This document shows, piece by piece, positions 28,704-38,307 of a stretch of 64,000 bases of DNA. The stretch comes from Leifsonia sp. AK011 (lineage in GTDB: Bacteria; Actinomycetota; Actinomycetes; Actinomycetales; Microbacteriaceae). The DNA lies in contig NZ_JACCCH010000001.1 in NCBI RefSeq assembly GCF_013410945.1, forward strand, positions 2,170,001 to 2,234,000. The letters run 5' to 3'. The position numbers and the translations under genes are program-made. The first letter of the stretch is position 1, and every line of letters begins with the position of its first letter. The notes below the pieces were generated by a model, which was not told where the DNA came from, did not search any database, and saw only the letters and a list, made by a program, of their open reading frames with translations.

Positions 28704-29927
28704 CTACTCGGTGAGCCGTCGCACGACGGCGTCGGCCAGGAGCCGACCTCTGAGGGTCAGTTGGAGGCGCCCAGCGATGGCGGCGGCACCCTCCACGAGA
28801 CCGTCCGCGATGAGACCAGCCACCGCGGTACGAGCGCTCGACTCGAGGCGGTCGATCGAGAGCCCATCGCGGATACGGGATGCCAGGAGCACCTCCTCGA
28901 GGTAGCGCGTCGAGGCATCCAGCGTCTCCCGCCCTGCCGCGGGCGAATCGCCGATGGCGATACGGTCCGCGTACGCAGCGGGATGCTTGACGTTCCACCA
29001 GCGCACGCCGCCGATATGACTGTGGGCGCCCGGTCCGACACCCCACCAGTCCTGTCCCTGCCAGTACGCGAGGTTGTGGCGGGATTCGTGCCCGGGGCCC
29101 GAGCTCCAGTTGGACACCTCGTACCAGTCGTATCCCGCTTCGGCGAGCATCCCGTCTGCGAGCTCGTACATGTCGGCCTGCAGGTCGTCGTCGGGCATCG
29201 CGACCTGTCCGCGGCGGATCTGCGAGGCGAGTTTCGTGCCCTCCTCGATGATGAGCGCGTAGGCGGAGAGGTGATCGGGCTTCTGCGCGATCGCCTGCTC
29301 GAGGGACGCTCGCCAGTCGTCGAGCGACTCCCCCGGCGTGCCGTAGATGAGGTCGAGTGAGACATCGAGCCCTGCCTGACGCGCCCAGTCGACGACGAGC
29401 GGAATGCGCTCAGGATCGTGCGTGCGCTCGAGAGTGGCTAGAACGTGTGGCACGGCGGACTGCATGCCAAACGAGACGCGCGTGAATCCGGCGTCGCGCA
29501 ACGCGAGGAGGTACTCGAGATCGACGGAGTCCGGGTTCGCCTCGGTCGTGACCTCCGCATCCGGCTCCATGCCCCACGAGTCGCGGATGGCCGCCAGCAT
29601 CGCGGCGAGATCCGTCACGGGGAGGAGGGTCGGCGTGCCTCCGCCGAAGAACACTGTCGACGGTGCACGCGAGGGGAGGCCCGCTCGCTCAAGGACCGCC
29701 TGCGCCAGCGAGATCTCGGCCTGCGCCTGCTCGGCGTAGTCGCTGCGGCGTGTGCCCCTGAGTTCCTCCGCCGTGTAGGTGTTGAAATCGCAGTATCCGC
29801 AGCGTACTCGGCAGAACGGCACATGCACGTAGACGCCGAAACGCCGTTCCGACGCCCCCTCCGCGACCGATGCGGGAAGCGAACCGTCGCGGGGTGCCGG
29901 ATCCCCGAGCGGCAGCGCGCCCGGCAT
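28704..29927 (-). CDS. hemW: Radical SAM heme chaperone HemW
   Basis: Formerly annotated as oxygen-independent coproporphyrinogen oxidase. The 407-residue product has the radical-SAM cysteine motif in VHVPFCRVRCGYCDFNTYT, followed by VFFGGGTPTLLP, EANPDSVDLEYLLALRDAGFTRVS in parts, and the C-terminal HemN domain (ARTAVAGLIADGLVE). HemW-type proteins bind heme and SAM and are thought to insert heme. It lies downstream of the usual heat-shock cluster, as in many actinobacteria. Start overlaps the preceding gene's stop by one base. Confidence 0.92.
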   Translation of the reverse strand: MPGALPLGDPAPRDGSLPASVAEGASERRFGVYVHVPFCRVRCGYCDFNTYTAEELRGTRRSDYAEQAQAEISLAQAVLERAGLPSRAPSTVFFGGGTPTLLPVTDLAAMLAAIRDSWGMEPDAEVTTEANPDSVDLEYLLALRDAGFTRVSFGMQSAVPHVLATLERTHDPERIPLVVDWARQAGLDVSLDLIYGTPGESLDDWRASLEQAIAQKPDHLSAYALIIEEGTKLASQIRRGQVAMPDDDLQADMYELADGMLAEAGYDWYEVSNWSSGPGHESRHNLAYWQGQDWWGVGPGAHSHIGGVRWWNVKHPAAYADRIAIGDSPAAGRETLDASTRYLEEVLLASRIRDGLSIDRLESSARTAVAGLIADGLVEGAAAIAGRLQLTLRGRLLADAVVRRLTE

Positions 29928-30397
29928 CAGCGTCGCACCAGACGGAAGACTCGGATGTCACGCAGCGCCGTCTTCTCGTAGTCGCGGTAGTTCGGCCACT
30001 GCTCCTCGAGCTCCGGCCACACCGCTTCGCGCTCCGTGGGCTCCAACAGTTCGGCTCGAACCGGGAGCAGCTCACGACGGTAGTGGACCTCGGCATCCGG
30101 GTTCACCAGCAGGTTGGTGCTCCAGGCCGGGTGGTTCTCCATGCCGAAGTTGCTGCCAGCGATGAACCAGGTGCCGTCGTCCCTGGGGAAGCACATGAGC
30201 GGCACCTCCCGCCGGAGGCCGGACTTGGCGCCCGTCGTGTAGAGCACGAGGGAGGGGATCATCGGGGCGCTGAGCTTCCACCTGCCTCCTGAGATGCGGA
30301 AGATCGCACGGTCGAGAGGAGTGATGACGGGTCGGAGCACGAACCGGGCAGGGCTCCGCATCAGGGCAGCGGTGAACGCGCGGACAGTCCGGTTCAT
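29927..30397 (-). CDS. Nitroreductase/deazaflavin-dependent (DDN-like) family protein
   Basis: The 156-residue product has the split-barrel DDN motif series: LVLYTTGAKSGLRREVPLMCF, WFIAGSNFGMENHPAWSTNLLVNPDAEVHY in parts, and WPELEEQWPNYRDYEKTALRDIRVFRL. Such proteins bind F420H2 or related flavins and reduce quinones or nitro compounds; the substrate is unknown. ATG 30397 follows the homology start, preceded by GAGAAT 7 nt upstream. One-base overlap with hemW suggests co-transcription. Confidence 0.85.
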   Translation of the reverse strand: MNRTVRAFTAALMRSPARFVLRPVITPLDRAIFRISGGRWKLSAPMIPSLVLYTTGAKSGLRREVPLMCFPRDDGTWFIAGSNFGMENHPAWSTNLLVNPDAEVHYRRELLPVRAELLEPTEREAVWPELEEQWPNYRDYEKTALRDIRVFRLVRR

Positions 30398-30468
30398 GCA
30401 TCCCATTCTCCGGGACAACGAGAGTGCGACTCGCGCAGACCGGGATCGAGCAGGTGCCGAGGCGACCG

Positions 30469-31146
30469 CTATTCGGCCGGCTCCACCTTGACCGAGGTGG
30501 GGAGGGGCCCACTGAGTGAGCTCAGGTAGCGCCTCGTGTAGAACGCCTGGAACATCTTGAGGATCGGGTAGCACATCCACCAGAACCAGGCGGAAGGCCT
30601 CGAAATGGCGGTGATCGTCAGCCAGACGGAGCCATCCGGCATCAGTTCGACGACGAAGGCCTCCTCGCCGGACTCGGGATGCCCCGGCAGCGTGCCGTAC
30701 GCGAAGCCCTTGCGAGTCGGCTCGTCGATGACGTAGACGACCCGCGCGGGGGCCTTGACCGCGGAGATACCGAAGACGGGGATGACGAGAGTCGCGCTGT
30801 CGCCGGGCACGAGGAACGGCGTGCCGTCCGGCCCGAACATCGAATGATCGATCGGGCGCGCGGCAACGGGGTTGCCCTCCTCGTCGAACGAGAGCGGCAC
30901 GTACGTCTGCTCGCGGATCTCGGGCGGCGCCTCGGCGACATGCACCTCGAAGCCGCTGCGACGCTGGATGCCCCAGCTGAGCGCCTCGGACCAGGCGAAG
31001 TCGAATCGCTGTTCGCCGTGGCCGATCCGCACCCGGCGAACCATTGGACGGAAACCCGTGGGAGGGAACGCGAGGAGGTCACCGGCCTGTGTCGCGCCGA
31101 CGGCGGCGTAGGTCACCGGCTGACTCCACAACTCAGAATCCTCCAC
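30469..31146 (-). CDS. DUF1990 family protein
   Basis: The 225-residue product matches the DUF1990 pattern: VTYAAVGATQAGDLLAFPPTGFRPM, split in two, then a beta-rich middle with ARVVYVIDEPTRKGFAYGTLPGHPESGEEAF in parts, and the C-terminal helix MCYPILKMFQAFYTRRYLSSL. GTG start with a good RBS (GGGAGG). Function unknown; fold resembles START/lipid-binding-like barrels. Same strand as the DDN-like gene, 71 nt upstream of it. Confidence 0.82.
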   Translation of the reverse strand: MEDSELWSQPVTYAAVGATQAGDLLAFPPTGFRPMVRRVRIGHGEQRFDFAWSEALSWGIQRRSGFEVHVAEAPPEIREQTYVPLSFDEEGNPVAARPIDHSMFGPDGTPFLVPGDSATLVIPVFGISAVKAPARVVYVIDEPTRKGFAYGTLPGHPESGEEAFVVELMPDGSVWLTITAISRPSAWFWWMCYPILKMFQAFYTRRYLSSLSGPLPTSVKVEPAE

Positions 31147-31260
31147 AGTGCACCTCCCATCCCCGATCGCGCGGCGACATCCTCGTCACCGGTCCTCAAC
31201 ATTAGCGACCTGAGTGATTCTTGGAGATCATCACATGGCACCTGTGAGTAGTTCGTTACT

Positions 31261-31276
31261 AAGCCGAAACCGGCTT
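31261..31276. promoter_or_regulatory. Short dyad upstream of the epimerase gene
   Basis: AAGCCG-aaac-CGGCTT, 6-bp perfect arms, about 60 nt upstream of ATG 31336, in the 189-nt region between divergent genes. It could be an operator or a small hairpin. Confidence 0.3.
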
Positions 31277-31335
31277 GCCATGGCTTCCCGGGGCCGGTGG
31301 TCGGTCGCGCGCAGCCACCCTGTCAGACTGGGGCG

Positions 31336-32178
31336 ATGAGAATAGCCGTCACCGGAGGCAGTGGAAAACTCGGGCGTGCCGTCGTCGCCCACCTGCGAGA
31401 GAACGGGCACGAGGTGCTCGTGATCGACCGCGTGGCCGAGCGGAGCGAGACATCCGTCGTCGTTGACCTCACGGACTACGGCCAGGTCGCCGACGTGCTG
31501 CAGGGCCTCGATGACCGCCACAGCGGCCTCGACGCGGTGGTGCACCTCGCCGCGATTCCGGCTCCGGGCCTGGCTCCGGATGCCGCGATCTTCCACAACA
31601 ACATGCTGTCGACCTACAACGTGCTTCAGGCCGCCCGCCGCGCCGGTATCAAACGCATCGTGACCGCCTCGAGCGAGACGGTGCTCGGGTTGCCGTTCGA
31701 GACTCCCCCGCCGTATATCCCCGTCGACGAGGAGTACGACACGCGCCCCGAGTCGACGTACTCCCTTGCGAAGCACCTCGAGGAGGAGCTCGCCCGCAAG
31801 CTCGTGCGGTGGGACCCGGAGCTGTCGATCACGGCGCTGCGCTTCTCGAACGTGATGTCGCCCGAGGACTACGCGGACTTCGCCTCGTGGCAGGATGACG
31901 CATCCATCCGTAAGTGGAACCTCTGGGGTTACATCGACGGCCGCGATGGCGGCCAGGCCGTGCTGCGTGCGCTCGAGCTGTCGCGCCCGGGATTCGGCGT
32001 CTTCATCATCGCCGCGGCGGACACGGTCATGGAGCGCGACAACGCGTCACTCGTGGCCGACGTGTTCCCCGGGGTCGAGGTGCGCGGCGACCTCGGCGAG
32101 CACGACACCATGCTCTCGATCGCGAAGGCACGGAGGGTGCTCGGCTACGAGCCGAAGCACAGCTGGCGCGACGCGTAG
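31336..32178 (+). CDS. NAD-dependent epimerase/dehydratase family protein
   Basis: The 280-residue extended SDR has Rossmann motif GGSGKLG at 7-13, DLTDYGQV, VVHLAAIPAPG, and SSETVLG. The catalytic YxxxK is in STYSLAKHLEEELA (Tyr-Ser-Leu-Ala-Lys). UDP-glucose epimerase-like in outline, but the sugar substrate is not determinable. CAGACT stands 6 nt before ATG 31336, which together with homology decides the start. Alone on its strand, with no sugar-pathway neighbours. Confidence 0.85.
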   Translation: MRIAVTGGSGKLGRAVVAHLRENGHEVLVIDRVAERSETSVVVDLTDYGQVADVLQGLDDRHSGLDAVVHLAAIPAPGLAPDAAIFHNNMLSTYNVLQAARRAGIKRIVTASSETVLGLPFETPPPYIPVDEEYDTRPESTYSLAKHLEEELARKLVRWDPELSITALRFSNVMSPEDYADFASWQDDASIRKWNLWGYIDGRDGGQAVLRALELSRPGFGVFIIAAADTVMERDNASLVADVFPGVEVRGDLGEHDTMLSIAKARRVLGYEPKHSWRDA

Positions 32179-32240
32179 CCGCGTTCGCGCGGCACGTCGC
32201 GCAAGCTGCGGTGGATCGCATCCACCGCACGGCGCGCGAA

Positions 32241-32579
32241 CTACCGCGCGATCACGGGCCACAGCATCCACGTGCCCACGGCCAGCGCCGACAGCGTGAG
32301 CGCTACGAACACGATGGTGGGCCACGGGAATCGCCGATCAAGCCCATGCTGGCGTCGCGCTCGAGCCATGATCTCGTCGCTGCGCGAACGGCGGACCCGC
32401 ACCGACGGTGTGAACGCCAGCGAGATCAGGGCAATCCCATAGGCAAACGGCGCTCCCCGACCGCGCTGGTACGGACGCGGTTCGCGATGCGACAGTTCGA
32501 TCTCGAGCCACACGCCGAATACCAGGAGTGCGATCCCGGCCAGCAGCGCTAGCAATCGAAGTACAGGACCCCAGGTCAC
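32241..32579 (-). CDS. Small membrane protein, unknown function
   Basis: The 112-residue product has two hydrophobic segments, about 5-25 and 89-107, around a basic loop (RVRRSRSDEIMARARRQHG) and is not recognised as a family. GTG start 2 nt from the stop of the upstream PH-like gene, so the two are probably translated together. Codon use is like its neighbours. Confidence 0.65.
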   Translation of the reverse strand: MTWGPVLRLLALLAGIALLVFGVWLEIELSHREPRPYQRGRGAPFAYGIALISLAFTPSVRVRRSRSDEIMARARRQHGLDRRFPWPTIVFVALTLSALAVGTWMLWPVIAR

Positions 32580-32580
32580 G

Positions 32581-33039
32581 TCAGTCGAACTCCCTGTGCC
32601 GGGCCGGCCTGTTCTCGCGACGCTCGATCCAGCGACTGATCCGGATCAGCGCTGCAGCGTTGTGCGACTCGAACCACAGCGGGACAGAGCCGAAGTTCCA
32701 GAAAACAGCAATCGGGGTCGCCCACGGCCGTCCGGACCTCGTGCGAGAAATCAACCAACCGAAGTTTGAAACCCGCAACACTCGCTCACGTGGAATCGTG
32801 CGGCTCCAGAAGAACCCGCGGACAACTATCCGGTTCTCGTGAAGCATGACGCACATGCGCCAGAGCCTCAGGGAAAGGATGACACCGACAGTGGCGAGAA
32901 GGGCGAATCCCATGAGCGCGTCCCAGGGGAAGCCGTCCTCGACAAAGAGAGCCACTGCCCCCCAGACGAAGAGAGCACCAGGAATCAACGCGGCCGGACG
33001 CAGCCACGGGACCTGGCCCAGGGTCTGCGGGTACCTCAC
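32581..33039 (-). CDS. PH-domain-like membrane protein
   Basis: The 152-residue product has two membrane segments (about 15-60) followed by a beta-rich part: LHENRIVVRGFFWSRTIPRERVLRVS looks like the bacterial PH domain (bPH2) pattern, split here for reading. Function unknown. GTG start 8 nt after the lepA stop, coupled to the small membrane protein downstream. Confidence 0.65.
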   Translation of the reverse strand: MRYPQTLGQVPWLRPAALIPGALFVWGAVALFVEDGFPWDALMGFALLATVGVILSLRLWRMCVMLHENRIVVRGFFWSRTIPRERVLRVSNFGWLISRTRSGRPWATPIAVFWNFGSVPLWFESHNAAALIRISRWIERRENRPARHREFD

Positions 33040-33047
33040 GCTCGGAG

Positions 33048-34895
<1,848 letters not shown>

Positions 34896-34933
34896 CGCAT
34901 ACCTCTCATGTCGGCCTTCGGTGGCCGTCCTCA

Positions 34934-34939
34934 AGTTTA
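34934..34939 (-). promoter_or_regulatory. Candidate -10 of lepA
   Basis: Minus-strand TAAACT, about 38 nt upstream of the lepA GTG, giving a short leader with an RBS, unlike the leaderless pattern at many neighbours. Confidence 0.4.
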
Positions 34940-34974
34940 CGAGATGACCGCCTGTGCACTTCACCGCGTGCGCA

Positions 34975-36126
34975 TCACGCGCCGCTGCATCCCTCCGGGA
35001 GGCGGCTGACGCCCGTGATGACGTCCTCCCTCGATGCAGCAAGGCAGATGCGAATCCAGCCCTCGCCAGAACGACCGAACGCGTTGCCGGGCGCGACCGC
35101 CACGTGCTGGTCGAGAAGGAAGCCCTCCGCCCACTCCGCGACATCTCCGCCGGCGACACCCGAGACGTCGATCCAGAGGTAGAAGGCACCACCCGGGGCG
35201 AGATAGCGGATGCCACGGGCATCCAGCACCTCGGTGGCCGCGGCAAGGTTGCCGCGGTAGTGGTCACGAGCTCTCGCAACATGCTCCTGCTCGCCGGTCA
35301 CGGCGGCAAGAGCGGCGTACTGCCCCGGCGCGCTCGCACAGCTGATCGTCGCCTCCTGCACTGTGCGCATCGTGGCCGCGAATCCGGGAGGAGTGACGAG
35401 GTAGCCGATGCGGATGCCCGTCATCGCGTAGGTCTTCGACAGCGAAAACACGCTGAACACCCGGTCGTCCCCGTCGAGGCTCGCGATACTCACGTGATCT
35501 CCCGCCCACGTGAACGCCTCGTAGACCTCGTCACTGATGATCCAGAGGTCGTGGCGGCGGGCGAAGTCCAGGAGCTCGGCGAGGAGTTCGCGCGGGAAGA
35601 TCGTGCCCAGCGGGTTCGACGGCGAGTTGATGATGAGCACACGCGTGCGATCGGTGACGAGACGCTCGAGCTCCGCGACATCCGGCATGAATCCTGCGTC
35701 GGGTCGCAGCGGGTACGGCACCGGTACCGCTTTCAGCATGCGCGCATTCATGGTGAAGGTCGTGTAGCCGGGATCGGGAATGAGGACCTCGTCGCCGACG
35801 CCCAGGGTGAGGGCCATCGCCTGGTGCAGGGCCTGGGTCGCACCGACGGTGACCCAGACCTGCTCCGTGTCCACCGTCATGTCGTTGATGCGTGCGAGCT
35901 TCTCGACGAGCGCCTCCCGGAGTGGAGGGATGCCGCCGTTAGCGGTGTAGTTCGTGAGGTCGGCGTCCCACGCGGCTTTGGCGGCTTCGGCGATGTGCGG
36001 AGCGATCGGCACATCAGGCTCCCCCACCGCGAGCATCACGATGTCGTCGAGGCGGAGAGCGATCTCGTGGATGCGACGGATGCCGCTGGCCGGCACCGAC
36101 AGGATGTGCTGCGCGAGGGAGGGCAT
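34975..36126 (-). CDS. PLP-dependent class I/II aminotransferase
   Basis: The 383-residue product has fold-type I motifs: [68 protein letters not shown] and the PLP-binding lysine in [22 protein letters not shown]. The C terminus has the small-domain segment [11 protein letters not shown]. It resembles AspC/AlaA-like enzymes; the amino donor cannot be fixed. TAGCGT lies 6 nt before the ATG, so it is probably leaderless, divergent from the hydrolase gene. Confidence 0.9.
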   Translation of the reverse strand: MPSLAQHILSVPASGIRRIHEIALRLDDIVMLAVGEPDVPIAPHIAEAAKAAWDADLTNYTANGGIPPLREALVEKLARINDMTVDTEQVWVTVGATQALHQAMALTLGVGDEVLIPDPGYTTFTMNARMLKAVPVPYPLRPDAGFMPDVAELERLVTDRTRVLIINSPSNPLGTIFPRELLAELLDFARRHDLWIISDEVYEAFTWAGDHVSIASLDGDDRVFSVFSLSKTYAMTGIRIGYLVTPPGFAATMRTVQEATISCASAPGQYAALAAVTGEQEHVARARDHYRGNLAAATEVLDARGIRYLAPGGAFYLWIDVSGVAGGDVAEWAEGFLLDQHVAVAPGNAFGRSGEGWIRICLAASREDVITGVSRLPEGCSGA

Positions 36127-36132
36127 GGGCCA

Positions 36133-36138
36133 ACGCTA
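36133..36138 (-). promoter_or_regulatory. -10 of the aminotransferase gene
   Basis: Minus-strand TAGCGT, then tggccc, then ATG 36126. Leaderless geometry. Confidence 0.55.
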
Positions 36139-36148
36139 ATACGGCGAT

Positions 36149-36154
36149 TAGCCT
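36149..36154 (+). promoter_or_regulatory. -10 of the alpha/beta hydrolase gene
   Basis: TAGCCT, then 7 nt, then ATG 36162. The two divergent -10 elements are 10 bp apart. Confidence 0.55.
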
Positions 36155-36161
36155 CGGAAGC

Positions 36162-36875
36162 ATGTCCCGCTCAGTGGTGCTCGTGCACGGCCTGCGCACG
36201 TCGGCGACCATGTGGCGCCGGCAGGGGGAACTGCTGTCGCAACGCGGGTACGAGGTCGTCACCGTCGACCTGCCGGGCCACGGGTCGCGGATGGACGAGC
36301 GCTTCACGCTCGAGCGCGCGATCGCGGCGATCGATGAGGCTGTGGCTCGCGCAGCACACCCCGTGTTCCTCTGCGGGTTCTCGCTCGGCGGGTACCTGTC
36401 GATCCACTATCTGGGTGCGGCTCATCGCGAACGGATCGTCGGGCTGCTGGCCGCGAGTTGCGGCACACGGCCCTACCGCGTGGTGCTCGACGCGTGGCGG
36501 GCGGCGGCTCGTATCATCCACACGTTCCCCGACCGCGGACGCGGCCTCAACGACTGGGCGGTACGGCTGGCGGTGCGCGACCCGCAACTGGCCGACGACG
36601 TGCTTCGCGGCGGGGTTGCCCTCGAGGTGATGGATGACGCGCTCCGCGAGTTGCGCGAGCTGGACCCCGTGCGATCACTCCGTGGCATCGCGCAGCCGAT
36701 CTGGCTCGTGAACGGAACGCTCGACCACTTCCGCCTCGAGGAGCGGCGGTATGCTGCTGCAGCGCCGAACGCGCACCTCGTGCACGTTCGCGGGGCGACT
36801 CACATGGTCAGCCTCACGCGACCCGATGAGTTTGAGCGCGTCCTCCTCGATGCGCTCGACTCGACCGGCGCTTGA
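36162..36875 (+). CDS. Alpha/beta hydrolase
   Basis: The 237-residue product has the oxyanion-hole segment VLVHGLRTSATMW, VDLPGHGSR, the nucleophile elbow GFSLGGYLS (Ser near 72), the acidic residue near LVNGTLDHF and the catalytic His in VRGATHMVS. Complete catalytic triad. Substrate unknown. Divergent from the aminotransferase with 35 bp between start codons; both appear leaderless. Confidence 0.88.
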   Translation: MSRSVVLVHGLRTSATMWRRQGELLSQRGYEVVTVDLPGHGSRMDERFTLERAIAAIDEAVARAAHPVFLCGFSLGGYLSIHYLGAAHRERIVGLLAASCGTRPYRVVLDAWRAAARIIHTFPDRGRGLNDWAVRLAVRDPQLADDVLRGGVALEVMDDALRELRELDPVRSLRGIAQPIWLVNGTLDHFRLEERRYAAAAPNAHLVHVRGATHMVSLTRPDEFERVLLDALDSTGA

Positions 36876-36927
36876 TGGTAGCGTTGACCCTTGGCTTCCG
36901 CGCAGTTTCGCATGGCGAAGCTCGCGA

Positions 36928-36933
36928 GATAAT
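36928..36933 (+). promoter_or_regulatory. Candidate -10 of rpsT
   Basis: GATAAT, 29 nt upstream of the rpsT GTG; a TAAGG-type RBS lies between. The -35 is weak. Confidence 0.4.
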
Positions 36934-36962
36934 TTCCCTGAACTACTACGTAAGGTACGCAC

Positions 36963-37223
36963 GTGGCAAACATCAAGTCGCAGATCAAGCGCAATGGCAC
37001 CAACAAGAAGGCGCAGGAGCGCAACAAGGCCGTCAAGAGCGGTGTGAAGAGCGCCGTTCGCGCCACCCGTGAGGCCATCGCCGCCGGTGACAAGGACGCA
37101 GCGATCGCGAGCCTCGCGCTCGCCTCGAAGAAGCTCGACAAGGCCGCCAGCAAGGGCGTCATTCACAAGAACCAGGCAGCGAACCGCAAGTCGGCCATCG
37201 CCAGCCAGGTCTCCGCGCTCTAA
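36963..37223 (+). CDS. rpsT: 30S ribosomal protein S20
   Basis: The 86-residue, very basic helical protein starts [21 protein letters not shown] (split for reading) and ends with [19 protein letters not shown], both typical of S20. GTG start with TAAGG upstream. Standing opposite holA is the usual actinobacterial context. Confidence 0.97.
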   Translation: MANIKSQIKRNGTNKKAQERNKAVKSGVKSAVRATREAIAAGDKDAAIASLALASKKLDKAASKGVIHKNQAANRKSAIASQVSAL

Positions 37224-37241
37224 CTAGAGCCCGCATACCTC

Positions 37242-37256
37242 GCCAGCCGAGCTGGC
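37242..37256. terminator. Short hairpin between rpsT and holA
   Basis: GCCAGC-CGA-GCTGGC, a perfect 6-bp stem, 19 nt after the rpsT stop and between convergent genes. No T tract; weak as a terminator. Confidence 0.4.
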
Positions 37257-37292
37257 ACCCGTCGCGTCATCGCAGCAGCGGCCGGACGATCG

Positions 37293-38294
37293 TTATAGAT
37301 CTCCGCGCCGCGCGATGACGGCGATCATGCGTTCCAGGGCGTATACCGGGTCGCGACCGAGGCCCTTGACCTGCTCGTCGGTGTCGGCGATGACCTCGAT
37401 CGTGTGGGCAAGCCCCTCGTCGGTCCAGCCCTGGAGGTCGCGCCGCGCGCGGTCGAGCTGCCATGGCGCCATGCCGAGCTTCTGCGCCAGTGGCGCGCCC
37501 CCACCACGAGTGCCGGACACCTTCGCCATCGTGCGGATCTTGGCGGCAAATGCTGCGACCATGGGCACCGCGTCGGCTCCGGTCGCTACCGCATGGCGCA
37601 GGAGCACCAGCGCCTCGCCCTCCCGGCCGGCGATCGCGGCATCCGCCACCTTGAACGCGTTCGTCTCGACGCGGCCCGAGTAGTAGCGCTCGACGGTGAC
37701 CTCGGTGATCTCGTCGCTGGAGTCGGACAGCAGTTGCTGGCACGCGGCGGCAAGCTCGGCGAGGTCGTCCTGGAAGGCGGAGACGAGCGCGCGGATGCCA
37801 GATCCGGTGATCCGGCGGCCGGCCGCTGCGAACTCGGCCGAGACGAAGTCCTGCTTGTCGGTGTCCTTCTTGAGCTCCGCGCAGGCGATCTCGATGCCGC
37901 CACCCAGGCCGCCACGGAGCGCGTCGAGGAGCTTCTTGCCGCGGACGCCGCCACCGTGCCGCAGCACAAGGTAGGTGTCATCCGCGGGGTGCTCAAGGTA
38001 GGCAAGGGTCTCACTGAGGAAGGCGTCGGTGCTCTTCTCGACGTTGCTCACCCGGATGAGGCGGGGCTCGCCGAACAGCGAGGGGCTCGCGAGGGTCATG
38101 AGCTCGCCGGGCTGGTAGCTGTCGGCGCCGACGTCGCTGACCTCGAGACTCGGGTCCTCGGCCTTGAGCAGGTCACGGAGTGCGCGGCCCGCGCGGTCGG
38201 CGAGGAATGTCTCCGGACCTGTGATGAGGATGACGGGTGCCGGACGCACCTGGTGCCACTGGAGCACGGGGATCACGGTCTTCGCGGCTGCCAC
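37293..38294 (-). CDS. holA: DNA polymerase III subunit delta
   Basis: Clamp-loader subunit that opens the sliding clamp. The 333-residue product has the AAA+-like N-terminal domain (VILITGPETFLADRAGRAL), the RVSNVEKS strand-helix, a middle domain with GVRGKKLLDAL, and the C-terminal collar with YYSGRVETNAFKVADAAI. GTG 38294 was chosen because TAGGCT lies 7 nt upstream; a longer frame to 38399 overlaps comEC by more than 90 nt. Next gene after comEC, as in other actinobacteria. Confidence 0.92.
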   Translation of the reverse strand: MAAAKTVIPVLQWHQVRPAPVILITGPETFLADRAGRALRDLLKAEDPSLEVSDVGADSYQPGELMTLASPSLFGEPRLIRVSNVEKSTDAFLSETLAYLEHPADDTYLVLRHGGGVRGKKLLDALRGGLGGGIEIACAELKKDTDKQDFVSAEFAAAGRRITGSGIRALVSAFQDDLAELAAACQQLLSDSSDEITEVTVERYYSGRVETNAFKVADAAIAGREGEALVLLRHAVATGADAVPMVAAFAAKIRTMAKVSGTRGGGAPLAQKLGMAPWQLDRARRDLQGWTDEGLAHTIEVIADTDEQVKGLGRDPVYALERMIAVIARRGDL

Positions 38295-38301
38295 GACGTC
38301 G

Positions 38302-38307
38302 AGCCTA
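38302..38307 (-). promoter_or_regulatory. -10 of holA overlapping the comEC stop
   Basis: Minus-strand TAGGCT, whose TAG is the comEC stop codon, followed by 7 nt and GTG 38294. It can uncouple the replication gene from the competence operon. Confidence 0.5.

Noticed and set aside
34896-35282. 129-codon extension of lepA
   Set aside because: It overlaps the aminotransferase gene antisense, contains no GTPase motif, and the GTG at 34895 has an RBS.
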